The position numbers and the translations under genes were made by a program. From Caldifarciminota bacterium (lineage in GTDB: Bacteria; WOR-3; Hydrothermia; WGAB01), in the NCBI GenBank assembly GCA_015489295.1, contig WGAB01000197.1, forward strand, positions 1 to 9,216: a stretch of DNA of 9,216 nucleotides. The letters are read 5' to 3'. Of this stretch, positions 1 to 6,445 are shown piece by piece (within the stretch, counting starts at the first letter, position 1; every line of letters begins with the position of its first letter). Under the pieces are notes generated by a model, which saw only the letters and a program-made list of their open reading frames with translations, searched no databases and was not told the origin of the DNA.

Positions 1-323
1 CCCGGTACCTCGTGGAAGGCACCGTGGTGGACAGCATCACCCACGACCCCCTGGAGCAGGTTGAGGTGACCCTTATACCGGTCCGCTTCCTGTTCCCCGA
101 TAGCTTCGACACGCTGGTGGACACCACCGATTACCTGGGCCGCTTTTCCTTCGGCCGGTTGCCTGCCTCGGCGGTGCTTCTGCAGTGCGTCGACCTGCTG
201 GCACGCCCCTATCGCCCGCTGAGCGAACGGGTGGTGATCCAGCAAGATCGGAACCTCACCGTACTGCTCCCGCCCTCCAGCCGTCCCAACCAGCATCCCC
301 CTTCCCATGCTCCTCATCCCTAA
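1..323 (+). CDS. C-terminal part of a carboxypeptidase-regulatory-like (beta-sandwich) domain protein, 5' truncated
   Basis: The reading frame is open to the left edge (first full codon at 3), so the GTG at 12 is unlikely to be the true start. It stops at TAA 321-323. The visible residues run 'YLVEGTVVDSITHDPLEQVE' and on to a 'DTTDYLGRFSFGRLP' stretch. A 'G.V.D..T..PL..V.V.L' opening followed by 'T...G.F.F..LP' is the usual signature of the CarboxypepD_reg-like/transthyretin-like fold, a beta-sandwich often found in secreted or outer-membrane proteins of Bacteroidetes-like bacteria. The last 15 or so residues are rich in Pro, Ser and His and look like an unstructured tail. The rest of the protein lies outside the window, so its overall function cannot be given. 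It probably acts outside the cytoplasm, by analogy with the family. No terminator hairpin with a T-run follows it. Confidence 0.6.
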   Translation, partial: RYLVEGTVVDSITHDPLEQVEVTLIPVRFLFPDSFDTLVDTTDYLGRFSFGRLPASAVLLQCVDLLARPYRPLSERVVIQQDRNLTVLLPPSSRPNQHPPSHAPHP

Positions 324-538
324 AGCGGCAGGGCCTCCGGCGTACCCCGGTTTCCGGCGTCCCCGCAGGTTTCCACCCAACCGAATCTCAACGCGCCTCG
401 GTTCCGGCAAGCGGGGATCATCCTCCTGATCCTCGGGCTTGGCGGCTTCTTGCCTTTCCGTGAGGGTTGATCCCCTCCCTTGCCTGCGTAGTGGCTACGA
501 GGCACAGCCTCCGGCCGGTGCCGGATCCCGGGCCACGA
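324..538. other. Non-coding stretch between the left-edge gene and thiD-csaA
   Basis: About 215 bases without a convincing gene. Open frames crossing it on both strands give low-complexity Pro/Arg/Gly-rich translations and look like by-products of high GC. The frame that leads into thiD can be extended upstream to a TTG-type start at 467, but those 28 residues show no family resemblance. I looked for a TPP riboswitch because the next gene belongs to thiamine synthesis, and did not find its conserved CUGAGA and ACCUGA elements. Short inverted repeats are present (GAGGG/CCCTC near 462-477 and CCGGC/GCCGG near 511-524), but neither is long enough or followed by a T-run to be called a terminator. 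Confidence 0.4.
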
Positions 539-544
539 TATAAT
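539..544 (+). promoter_or_regulatory. -10 box (TATAAT) of a probable leaderless promoter for thiD-csaA
   Basis: A perfect TATAAT lies at 539-544, only 6 nt before the ATG at 551. Transcription normally begins about 7 nt after the -10 box, which places the start at or next to the A of the ATG, giving a leaderless message. No clear TTGACA-like -35 is seen 16-18 nt upstream. No Shine-Dalgarno precedes the ATG, which agrees with leaderless initiation. An AT-only hexamer is rare by chance in such GC-rich DNA. Confidence 0.6.
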
Positions 545-550
545 TTCGGC

Positions 551-1684
551 ATGGCACAGAAGATTCCGCGGGTTTTAACCATTGCAGGCAGCGATTCGGG
601 CGGCGGAGCCGGCATCCAGGCCGACCTCAAAACCTACCTGGCCCATCGGGTTTTCGGCATGTCGGCCATCACCTCCGTGACCGCCCAGAACACCCAGGGT
701 GTCCTCGGCATCCACGACCTTCCGGCCGACTTCGTGGCACTGCAAATCCGCGCGGTCCTGGACGACATCGGGACCGATGTGGTGAAAACCGGCATGCTGT
801 CCAACGCCGACATCATCCGGGCGGTGGCCGAAACCCTGCGGTCCTACGCGGTGCCCTACATCGTGGTAGACCCCGTAATGCGGGCCAAAGGGGGCGATCC
901 CCTGCTCCGCCCCGATGCCCAGGAAGCCCTGGTGCAGCAGATGCTGCCCCTGGCCACCATCGTTACGCCAAACCTGCCGGAGGCGGAGGCCCTTTCTGGC
1001 CTGGAAATCCACACCCTGGACGACATGAAGGAGGCCGCCCGGCGGATCCACGCCCTGGGCCCCCGGTTCGTGCTGGTCAAAGGGGGCCATCTGGAACACA
1101 CCGACCGGGCCATCGACCTGCTGTACGACGGCCAAAACTTTTACCGCTACGAGGCCGACCGCATTCCCACCAGGAACACCCACGGCACCGGCTGCACCTA
1201 TGCCTCGGCCATCGCAGCCAACCTGGCCCTCGGCTATTCGGTGCCCGAGGCCGTGGACCGGGCCAAGGTGTATGTCACCGGGGCGATTCGGCACAACCTG
1301 CCCCTGGGCCACGGCCACGGCCCCCTGGACCACGCCTTTCGCATCAAGCCCACGCGGGTGGAATACGACGAGTTCGTGCGGCTGGACCTGCGGATCGGTC
1401 GAGTGCTCTCGGCCGAGCCCCTGAAGGGGGCCCGGGTTCCGGCCTACTGGATGCAGATCGACCTGGGAGAGGCAGGCATCCGCGGGTCCAGCGCCCGCAT
1501 TACCCGCCGGTACCGGCCCGAGGACCTGGTGGGCCGGCTCGTGGTGGTGGTCAACAACTTCCCGCCCAAGCGGATTGCCGGCAAGCGGTCTGAGGTGCTG
1601 GTGCTCGGGGCCATTCCCGAGGAGGGCGACGTGGTGCTCCTGCGGCCGGACGAGGAGGTGCCGCCCGGCACGGCCGTGGCGTAA
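551..1684 (+). CDS. thiD: Fusion of hydroxymethylpyrimidine/phosphomethylpyrimidine kinase (ThiD) with a C-terminal CsaA-type tRNA-binding domain
   Basis: ThiD phosphorylates 4-amino-5-hydroxymethyl-2-methylpyrimidine and then its monophosphate, giving HMP-PP for thiamine phosphate assembly in the cytosol. In this 377-residue protein the kinase covers about residues 6-262. It has the substrate-loop [15 protein letters not shown] (13-27), VVDPVM (105-110), TPNLPEAE (139-146), VLVKGGH (174-180) and the anion-hole/catalytic [15 protein letters not shown] (209-223), so it looks active. Residues about 270-377 form a full CsaA/EMAP-II-like OB domain: [11 protein letters not shown] (275-285), SSARIT (313-318), NNFPPKRI (335-342) and SEVLVLG (347-353). 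Free-standing ThiD is about 265 residues and CsaA about 110, so both modules are complete, with only a few linking residues and no frameshift. I chose ATG 551 because homology starts there and a TATAAT sits just upstream; the frame runs back to 467. The role of the tRNA-binding half is unknown. Kinase call is firm; an advantage from the fusion is inference. Confidence 0.92.
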   Translation: MAQKIPRVLTIAGSDSGGGAGIQADLKTYLAHRVFGMSAITSVTAQNTQGVLGIHDLPADFVALQIRAVLDDIGTDVVKTGMLSNADIIRAVAETLRSYAVPYIVVDPVMRAKGGDPLLRPDAQEALVQQMLPLATIVTPNLPEAEALSGLEIHTLDDMKEAARRIHALGPRFVLVKGGHLEHTDRAIDLLYDGQNFYRYEADRIPTRNTHGTGCTYASAIAANLALGYSVPEAVDRAKVYVTGAIRHNLPLGHGHGPLDHAFRIKPTRVEYDEFVRLDLRIGRVLSAEPLKGARVPAYWMQIDLGEAGIRGSSARITRRYRPEDLVGRLVVVVNNFPPKRIAGKRSEVLVLGAIPEEGDVVLLRPDEEVPPGTAVA

Positions 1685-1689
1685 CGGCG

Positions 1690-1695
1690 TATAAT
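1690..1695 (+). promoter_or_regulatory. -10 box (TATAAT) upstream of cdaA
   Basis: A perfect TATAAT occupies 1690-1695 in the 24-nt gap between the thiD-csaA stop and the cdaA ATG at 1709, with 13 nt between box and start. The predicted transcript would start around 1702, leaving a leader of about 7 nt, too short for a Shine-Dalgarno. No recognisable -35 is present; that region lies inside the end of thiD-csaA. It suggests that cdaA-cdaR-methyltransferase has its own promoter even if thiD transcripts read through. Confidence 0.5.
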
Positions 1696-1708
1696 TGGCC
1701 GGAAAACC

Positions 1709-2500
1709 ATGGACTTCCTGAAGATCGGGCTCAAGGACGTCTTGGACATCCTCATCGTCTGGGTGCTCTTTTACCAGGCGCTCAAACTGTTCCGGGGAAC
1801 CCGTACCGCTTACATCGTCACCGGCCTTACGGCCTTAGCCGTGGTGGCCCTCCTGGCCCAGTTCCTCAACCTGGAGGCTTTGAATTCTATCATCCAGGGC
1901 ATTGAAACGGTAGGCGTACTGGCGCTCATCATCATTTTTCAACCCGAGATCCGGCGGGTGCTGGCCAACCTGGGGCGTACTCCCTGGCTCCGTCGGCTGT
2001 TCCGCGAGCCCTATCCGGACCTGGCCACGGTGCAGGAAGTGGCCCGCGCGGCGTTCCAGCTGCGGAGCATGGGGCTGGGGGCCCTCATCGTGCTGGAACG
2101 GCAGGTGGAACTCAACGACCTGATTGAGGAATCCGGGGTGCGGCTGGATGCCCAGGTCACCGCCCCTCTCCTGGTTTCCATCTTCCTCAAAACCTCGCCG
2201 CTCCACGATGGGGCTGTGATCATCCGTCAGAACCGGGTAATCGCCGCCCGCGTGATTCTACCCCTGTACTCCGGCGCCCATCCGCTGCCCGAGGAGTTCG
2301 GCACCCGGCACAAGGCAGCCATGGGCATTATGGAACAGAGCGATGCCGTGGTGGTGGTGGTTTCCGAAGAACGCAATGAGGTGCGCCTGGGCCACGATCT
2401 CCAGCTGGAACGGGTGGACACCGAGGTCGACCTGATCCAGAAGCTCAAGGAACTGCTGCTTGCCGAAACCCAAACGGTGGAAGAGAGCGTTGCGGCGTAA
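1709..2500 (+). CDS. cdaA: Membrane diadenylate cyclase CdaA (DacA), c-di-AMP synthase
   Basis: Condenses two ATP into cyclic di-AMP, a second messenger tied to osmotic balance, potassium transport and cell-wall homeostasis; acts at the inner face of the cytoplasmic membrane. The 263 residues match the usual family length. Three hydrophobic segments (about 11-28, 34-53 and 63-78) are followed by the conserved FQPEIRRVLANLGR (77-90). The DAC domain covers about 108-228, with GALIVLER (124-131), GVRLDAQV (143-150) and the catalytic DGA (167-169). The second motif reads GTRHKAA (198-204), so RHR is RHK (200-202), and the usual SEETG reads SEERN (219-223). The basic residue is kept, so activity is plausible, but these are departures from the typical motif. 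The downstream partner gene cdaR overlaps it, as expected for a cdaA-cdaR pair. ATG 1709 is the natural start and has no Shine-Dalgarno. Confidence 0.93.
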   Translation: MDFLKIGLKDVLDILIVWVLFYQALKLFRGTRTAYIVTGLTALAVVALLAQFLNLEALNSIIQGIETVGVLALIIIFQPEIRRVLANLGRTPWLRRLFREPYPDLATVQEVARAAFQLRSMGLGALIVLERQVELNDLIEESGVRLDAQVTAPLLVSIFLKTSPLHDGAVIIRQNRVIAARVILPLYSGAHPLPEEFGTRHKAAMGIMEQSDAVVVVVSEERNEVRLGHDLQLERVDTEVDLIQKLKELLLAETQTVEESVAA

Positions 2501-3497
2501 ACGACGGAAAAAAGCCTCCCGGAGCCTGCCCCGCATCTTTCAGGTGCCTCGCACGGCCCGCCCCGGTCCTCCCCGCGGATGGAACCTGGGCCTGAAGTTC
2601 CTTTCCCTGTTCCTGGCTGTACTCCTGTGGTTTCACGTGCGTACCGACCGGGTGTACACCGTCGAACGGGCCATTCCCCTGGAATTCCTCAAGCCAGCCG
2701 ACACCCTGGTGGTGGTCGGCAACCTGCCGGACCACGTCACCCTGCAGATCCGGGCCACCGGCAAAGCCCTGCTGGTGCTGGCCTTTGACCACCCCCGGAT
2801 GGTGGTGGACCTCCGAACCCTGAAGCCCCGGCGCAAAACCCGCATCACCCTGGCCCCGGAAAACTTCCGGTATCCCGACTTCCTGAACCTGGAGGTGCTG
2901 CGCATCGAACCCCAGGAATTCCTGGTCATGGCCGATTACCGCGCTCACAAACAGGTGCCAGTGCAGGCGCGGATCAAGGGTGCACCGGCCGAGGGCTTCG
3001 TGGTCACCCGGATCGAGGCCCAGCCGGATTCCGTAGAGCTCAAGGGCGCGGCCTCCTACGTTCGCCGGTACCGCCGGGTATACACCCGGCCGGTGGACAT
3101 CGAAAACACCCACAAAAGCCTGCGCCGAAAAGTCGGGATCGAGGTTCCCGACACCCCCTATGTGGTGGCCGACCCCTCCCAGGTGGAGGTCACGGTGACC
3201 GTAGAGCCCCTTCGCCGCCGCACCTTTACCCTGCCGATCCTGATCAAATCGCCGCCTTCGCCCAGGTACCGCCTGACGGCCGAACCGGATTCAGTCACGG
3301 TCACCCTGGAAGGCCCGGAAAGCCTGATGGACACCCTTTCGGCCGGCCGATTGCGGGCCCAGGTGCGCATCTGGAAACTCAGCGAAGGCTATTACCGGGT
3401 TCCGGTGCAGGTGTTCCACCCCCGCACCCTCCGGGTGGTCTCCCTGGAGCCCGACACGATCAAGGTGGTTTCCCAACGCCGCAAGCGCCGCCGCTGA
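2460..3497 (+). CDS. cdaR: YbbR-domain protein, CdaR-like regulator of diadenylate cyclase
   Basis: CdaR is the membrane-anchored partner that modulates CdaA in other bacteria, with its YbbR domains outside the membrane. This 345-residue version has a very basic N-terminal tail (about 1-40, rich in Arg and Lys), one membrane segment (about 42-59, LGLKFLSLFLAVLLWF) and then about three YbbR repeats, near 65-158, 160-250 and 251-340. Each carries the recurring 'V.V...G.....G' and '..P..V.V.G' beta-rich pattern, for example PVQARIKGAPAEGFVV and AQPDSVELKG. It ends in a basic RRKRRR. The start is uncertain: TTG 2460 has an AAGGA about 9 nt upstream and overlaps cdaA by 41 nt. TTG 2490 is also preceded by purines and would overlap by 11 nt. 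Both give the same membrane segment and domains. The adjacency to cdaA is the strongest evidence for the CdaR role. Confidence 0.85.
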   Translation: MPKPKRWKRALRRKRRKKASRSLPRIFQVPRTARPGPPRGWNLGLKFLSLFLAVLLWFHVRTDRVYTVERAIPLEFLKPADTLVVVGNLPDHVTLQIRATGKALLVLAFDHPRMVVDLRTLKPRRKTRITLAPENFRYPDFLNLEVLRIEPQEFLVMADYRAHKQVPVQARIKGAPAEGFVVTRIEAQPDSVELKGAASYVRRYRRVYTRPVDIENTHKSLRRKVGIEVPDTPYVVADPSQVEVTVTVEPLRRRTFTLPILIKSPPSPRYRLTAEPDSVTVTLEGPESLMDTLSAGRLRAQVRIWKLSEGYYRVPVQVFHPRTLRVVSLEPDTIKVVSQRRKRRR

Positions 3498-4456
3498 TGG
3501 ACACCCACTTCCAGGAAATCCGGCGAAACCGGGAGCTCTTTGGCTTTCTCAGCGAGCTTTTCACGGAGGCCGACCTGGCCGCCTTCCTGGAGGCCACCCG
3601 CCGCAAACTCCCCACGGTGATCCGTGTGAACACCCTCAAGGCTCCGGAACCAGAAGTGGTCCAGCGGCTCCAGCACCAGGGTTTTGTCCTGGAGGCCATC
3701 CCCGGATTCCCCCAGGCCTATCGGCTCCGGGAAAAGCCCTATCCCATCGGCAAAACCCTGGAGCACTTCATGGGGTATGTGTACGTGCAGGAACTGGCCT
3801 CTATGTTGCCCCCGGTGGTCCTGGCTCCCCAGCCCCACGAGAAGGTGCTGGATCTTGCGGCCGCCCCGGGGTCGAAAACCACCCAGATGGCCCAGATGAT
3901 GCAAAACACCGGCGTTATCCTGGCCAACGATGTGGATGTCCAGCGGATGAAGGCCCTGACGAACAACCTGGACCGCTCCGGCGTGCTGAACACCGTGCTT
4001 ACCCAGGTGGACGGCTACAAGCTGGGCTTCTGGCTGGAAAACACCTTCGATCGGGTGCTGCTGGACGCCCCCTGTTCGGCCCTGGGAACCCTGCACAAAA
4101 CCTACGAAATCCTGAACTGGTGGTCCTGGGGCAAGGTGGGCCGGCTGGTGCGGACCCAGAAGGGCCTGATCCTGGCCGCCTACAGGGCTTTGCGGCCCGG
4201 CGGCATCCTGGTGTATTCCACCTGCACCCTGGTGCCGGAGGAAAACGAAGGGGTGGTGCACTTCCTACTGCAGCGGCACCCCGAGGCCCGCCTCCTGGAT
4301 ATCCCCGAGATCCCGGGCTTTAAGGTGCGGCCTGGCCTAACCGAGTGGAAACGGAACCGCTACGGCCCGGACATGGCCCGCACCCTGCGGGTGTACCCCC
4401 AGGACAACCTCACCGAGGGGTTTTTCATTGCCCGCCTGCAGAAACCCGAGGCATAG
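3497..4456 (+). CDS. RNA cytosine-C5 methyltransferase, NOL1/NOP2/Sun (RsmB/RsmF-like) family
   Basis: Transfers a methyl group from S-adenosylmethionine to C5 of cytosine in rRNA or tRNA, in the cytosol. The 319 residues contain the family marks in order: an N-terminal RNA-binding part with VIRVNTLK (41-48), YVQELASMLPP (96-106), the SAM-binding loop LDLAAAPGSKTTQMA (118-132), the acidic ANDVD (143-147), motif IV DAPCSALGT (190-198) with Cys193, and motif VI YSTCTLVPEENE (240-251) with the nucleophile Cys243. Both catalytic cysteines are present. It lacks the NusB-like N-terminal domain of full-length RsmB (about 430 residues) and the long C-terminal extension of E. coli RsmF, so it resembles the short archaeal/thermophile type; the exact target (16S, 23S or tRNA) cannot be told. 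The start ATG overlaps the cdaR stop by one base (TGATG), a sign of translational coupling, and no Shine-Dalgarno is visible. Confidence 0.9.
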   Translation: MDTHFQEIRRNRELFGFLSELFTEADLAAFLEATRRKLPTVIRVNTLKAPEPEVVQRLQHQGFVLEAIPGFPQAYRLREKPYPIGKTLEHFMGYVYVQELASMLPPVVLAPQPHEKVLDLAAAPGSKTTQMAQMMQNTGVILANDVDVQRMKALTNNLDRSGVLNTVLTQVDGYKLGFWLENTFDRVLLDAPCSALGTLHKTYEILNWWSWGKVGRLVRTQKGLILAAYRALRPGGILVYSTCTLVPEENEGVVHFLLQRHPEARLLDIPEIPGFKVRPGLTEWKRNRYGPDMARTLRVYPQDNLTEGFFIARLQKPEA

Positions 4457-4489
4457 TTCCGGCTCGTGGACTTTTCTTCCTGAGGCCCA

Positions 4490-4495
4490 TATACT
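4490..4495 (+). promoter_or_regulatory. -10 box (TATACT) of a probable leaderless promoter for the acyltransferase-rmlD-gmhA operon
   Basis: TATACT at 4490-4495 lies 7 nt before the ATG at 4503, in the 46-nt gap after the methyltransferase. The layout resembles that before thiD-csaA, including a shared TTCGG just after the box. A weak -35 candidate (TGGACT, 4467-4472) lies 17 nt upstream. Transcription would begin at or next to the ATG. Confidence 0.5.
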
Positions 4496-4502
4496 TCGGA
4501 AG

Positions 4503-5585
4503 ATGGAACCCAAGGTGCGGCTCCAGGTCTTCGACGATCCCCCCATCTTTTTTGAACTTCAGGACGCCTGGCTGGCGCTGCTTCGGCAGGTCGGCGGCAC
4601 CCCCTTCGATACCCCCCTGTGGATGGGCGTGTCCTTCATGTACTTCTTCCGACAGGGACACCTGCAGCTCTACACCCTGGTGGACGAAGAAACCGGCAAA
4701 CTCGTGGGCGTGTTCCCCCTGGCGGTTCTGGAACGCAACGGCTACCTCTGGGTGACCTCGCCGGCGGAACGCGACGTCACCGATTACGTGGAGGTCATCA
4801 CGGGCCAGCAGTATCGCCGGCGGTTCCTGGAGGAAATCCTGACCCATCTCCGGGGGCTCGCCCTGGGCCGACGCATGGTGCTGGACCTGGAGGGCATCCG
4901 GGGCACCTCACCCACCCTGTGGACCCTCAAACAACTGCGGGAGTCCTTTCCCCAGATGACCCTTCAGGAGCACCTGCTCACCCGCGCTCCCTACCTGAAT
5001 CTTCCCGCTTCTTACGACAAGTTCCTGCTGAGCCTGAAACCCAAGGTCCGCAAGCAGGTGGCCCGCCAGGTGCGACGGGCGGAGAAACTCGCAGACCTGC
5101 GGTTTCACCGATTCTCGGACCCCGCGCAGCTTCGGGAGCACCTCTACGAGTTTTTCCGGCTCTTTGTCATCAGCAGCGAGGAGATGCGCGCCTTTCTCAC
5201 CGAGGAACGCCAGGCCTTTTACCTGGAAATCGCCCCGCTGCTGGCCGCCCGGGGCTGGCTCCACCTGTACATGCTGGAAGTGGACGCAGAGATCGCTTCC
5301 GCTGCCCTGGTGCTGGAGTACGGCGCCACCCGCTACCTCTACGCCCTGGCCGTGAACCCATGGATGGACTCGGATCTTTCCCCCGGCCTCGTGCTCCTCT
5401 TGCGCATCGTGGAACAGGCCATTGCCGACGGCATCCAAACCCTGGATCTGCTGCGGGGCGACCAGGCATACAAGTACCTCCTTGGCGCCCGGGATGTGCC
5501 CGTGTACCGGGTGATCCTGGGGGATGAGGTGCCCGATCTGGACCCGCGCCCCCGCGGCAACCTGACCCAGGTTCCGGCCCTGTAA
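4503..5585 (+). CDS. GNAT-fold acyltransferase of the BioF2/CelD-like family (Acetyltransf_6)
   Basis: Probably a cytosolic acyltransferase that modifies a cell-envelope glycan or amino sugar; the substrate is unknown. The 360-residue protein has the two-part layout of this family. The N-terminal half covers about 1-165, including LWMGVSFMYFF and LVGVFPLAV. A linker APYLNLPASYDKFLLSLKPK is followed by a charged helix of Arg/Lys repeats (about 162-197), matching the typical 'P.l.LP.s...f...L..k.R...rr..r' signature. The C-terminal GNAT core runs from about 215 to 340, with AEIASAALVLEYGATRYLYAL (262-282), SPGLVLLLRIVEQAIADGI (293-311) and LDLLRGDQAYKYLLG (314-328), again close to the family pattern. 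I chose ATG 4503 rather than the upstream 4428 because the family-like sequence starts there, a -10 box lies 7 nt upstream, and the longer form would overlap the previous gene. It is followed after 5 nt by rmlD, which supports a sugar-related role. Confidence 0.8.
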   Translation: MEPKVRLQVFDDPPIFFELQDAWLALLRQVGGTPFDTPLWMGVSFMYFFRQGHLQLYTLVDEETGKLVGVFPLAVLERNGYLWVTSPAERDVTDYVEVITGQQYRRRFLEEILTHLRGLALGRRMVLDLEGIRGTSPTLWTLKQLRESFPQMTLQEHLLTRAPYLNLPASYDKFLLSLKPKVRKQVARQVRRAEKLADLRFHRFSDPAQLREHLYEFFRLFVISSEEMRAFLTEERQAFYLEIAPLLAARGWLHLYMLEVDAEIASAALVLEYGATRYLYALAVNPWMDSDLSPGLVLLLRIVEQAIADGIQTLDLLRGDQAYKYLLGARDVPVYRVILGDEVPDLDPRPRGNLTQVPAL

Positions 5586-5590
5586 CCGCC

Positions 5591-6445
5591 ATGAGGGTGC
5601 TGATTACGGGAACAACCGGCCTGGTCGGCGGAACCCTGGCCCGGGAACTTCAGGCCCACGGCCACGAGGTCATCGCGCTGCCCCGCAGTGCTCTGGATCT
5701 GGAGCAAACCTCCAGCATCGTGCCCACCCTGCTGAGCCACCATCCCGATTTCATCGTGCATCCCGCCGCCGTTACCCAGGTGGACCGGTGCGAAACCGAA
5801 CCCGAACTGGCCTACCGGGTGAACTGGCTGGCCACCCGCCACATCCGGCACGCGGCCCAGGTGTTAGACATCCCCCTGATCTATCTTTCCACCGACTTTG
5901 TGTTCGACGGGCATAAGGGCGAGTACCGGGAACTGGATCCGCCCAATCCCCTGTCGGTGTACGGCCTCACGAAGCTCTGGGGGGAACGCGAGGTTCAGGT
6001 GCACCCCCGCCACTATGTGGTCCGGGTCTCGTGGGTCTTCGGGCCCGGCGGCCGGAACTTCTTTTCCCGGATCGTGCCCCTGCTGTACAGCCAGCGGAGC
6101 CTCCGCCTGACCTACAACCAGTGGAGCGCACCCACCTATGCCCCAGCCCTGGCCCGTGCCCTCCGCTGGATCCTGGAACACGAGCCCCCCTATGGAACGT
6201 ACCACCTGGCCGGCGAAGAGGTGACCACCCCCTTTGATTTTGTTTCCGAGGTGCTGCAACGGCTGCCCTGTGAGTGCCAGATCCGGCGGGTAAGCATGAC
6301 CAGCCTGGGGCGGCCGGCACCCCGGCCCCGCAAAACCCACCTTTTGAACACCGCTCTGAAGGCCCAGGGCGTGGTGGTGCCCGGGTACCGCACCTTTTTA
6401 GAGGAGTTCATCCATGCCACAATCCCGCCTGAAGCAAACCCTTGA
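5591..6445 (+). CDS. RmlD-like NAD(P)-dependent sugar-nucleotide reductase (dTDP-4-dehydrorhamnose reductase family)
   Basis: Belongs to the extended short-chain dehydrogenases. The classic member RmlD reduces dTDP-4-dehydro-L-rhamnose to dTDP-L-rhamnose in the cytosol for surface polysaccharide. The 284 residues match the family length. Seen: the Rossmann loop GTTGLVG (7-13), the early acidic segment, VIHPAA-like VHPAAVTQVDRCE (56-68), STDFVFDG (100-107), the catalytic Tyr124 and Lys128 in YGLTK, RVSWVFGPGGRNFF (145-158), GTYHLAG (202-208) and RPAPRPRKTHLLN (241-253). No rmlA, rmlB or rmlC is in view, so the substrate may be a different dehydro-sugar (the MAT2B/RmlD superfamily is broad) and I give no symbol. 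It begins 5 nt after the acyltransferase stop without a Shine-Dalgarno, which suggests coupled translation. Its 3' end overlaps the next gene by 32 nt. Confidence 0.87.
   Translation: MRVLITGTTGLVGGTLARELQAHGHEVIALPRSALDLEQTSSIVPTLLSHHPDFIVHPAAVTQVDRCETEPELAYRVNWLATRHIRHAAQVLDIPLIYLSTDFVFDGHKGEYRELDPPNPLSVYGLTKLWGEREVQVHPRHYVVRVSWVFGPGGRNFFSRIVPLLYSQRSLRLTYNQWSAPTYAPALARALRWILEHEPPYGTYHLAGEEVTTPFDFVSEVLQRLPCECQIRRVSMTSLGRPAPRPRKTHLLNTALKAQGVVVPGYRTFLEEFIHATIPPEANP
6401..6406 (+). promoter_or_regulatory. Shine-Dalgarno of gmhA inside the end of the rmlD-like gene
   Basis: GAGGAG at 6401-6406 sits 7 nt before the ATG at 6414, inside the reading frame of the preceding gene. It fixes the start of the isomerase gene and explains the 32-nt overlap. 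It is the clearest Shine-Dalgarno on the + strand of this window. Confidence 0.65.

Noticed and set aside
420..545. TPP riboswitch upstream of thiD
   Set aside because: The conserved CUGAGA and ACCUGA-type segments are missing, and the -10 box adjacent to the ATG leaves no room for a leader.
575..1333. A 252-codon open frame on the - strand opposite thiD
   Set aside because: The composition is Gly/His/Gln/Val-rich with no recognisable motif, while the + strand encodes an intact ThiD.
3392..4261. A 289-codon open frame on the - strand opposite the methyltransferase
   Set aside because: No motifs and skewed composition; the + strand frame has complete catalytic motifs.
4619..5527. A 302-codon + strand frame inside the acyltransferase gene
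   Set aside because: Pro/Gly/Arg-rich out-of-frame translation; the other frame carries the BioF2/GNAT signature.
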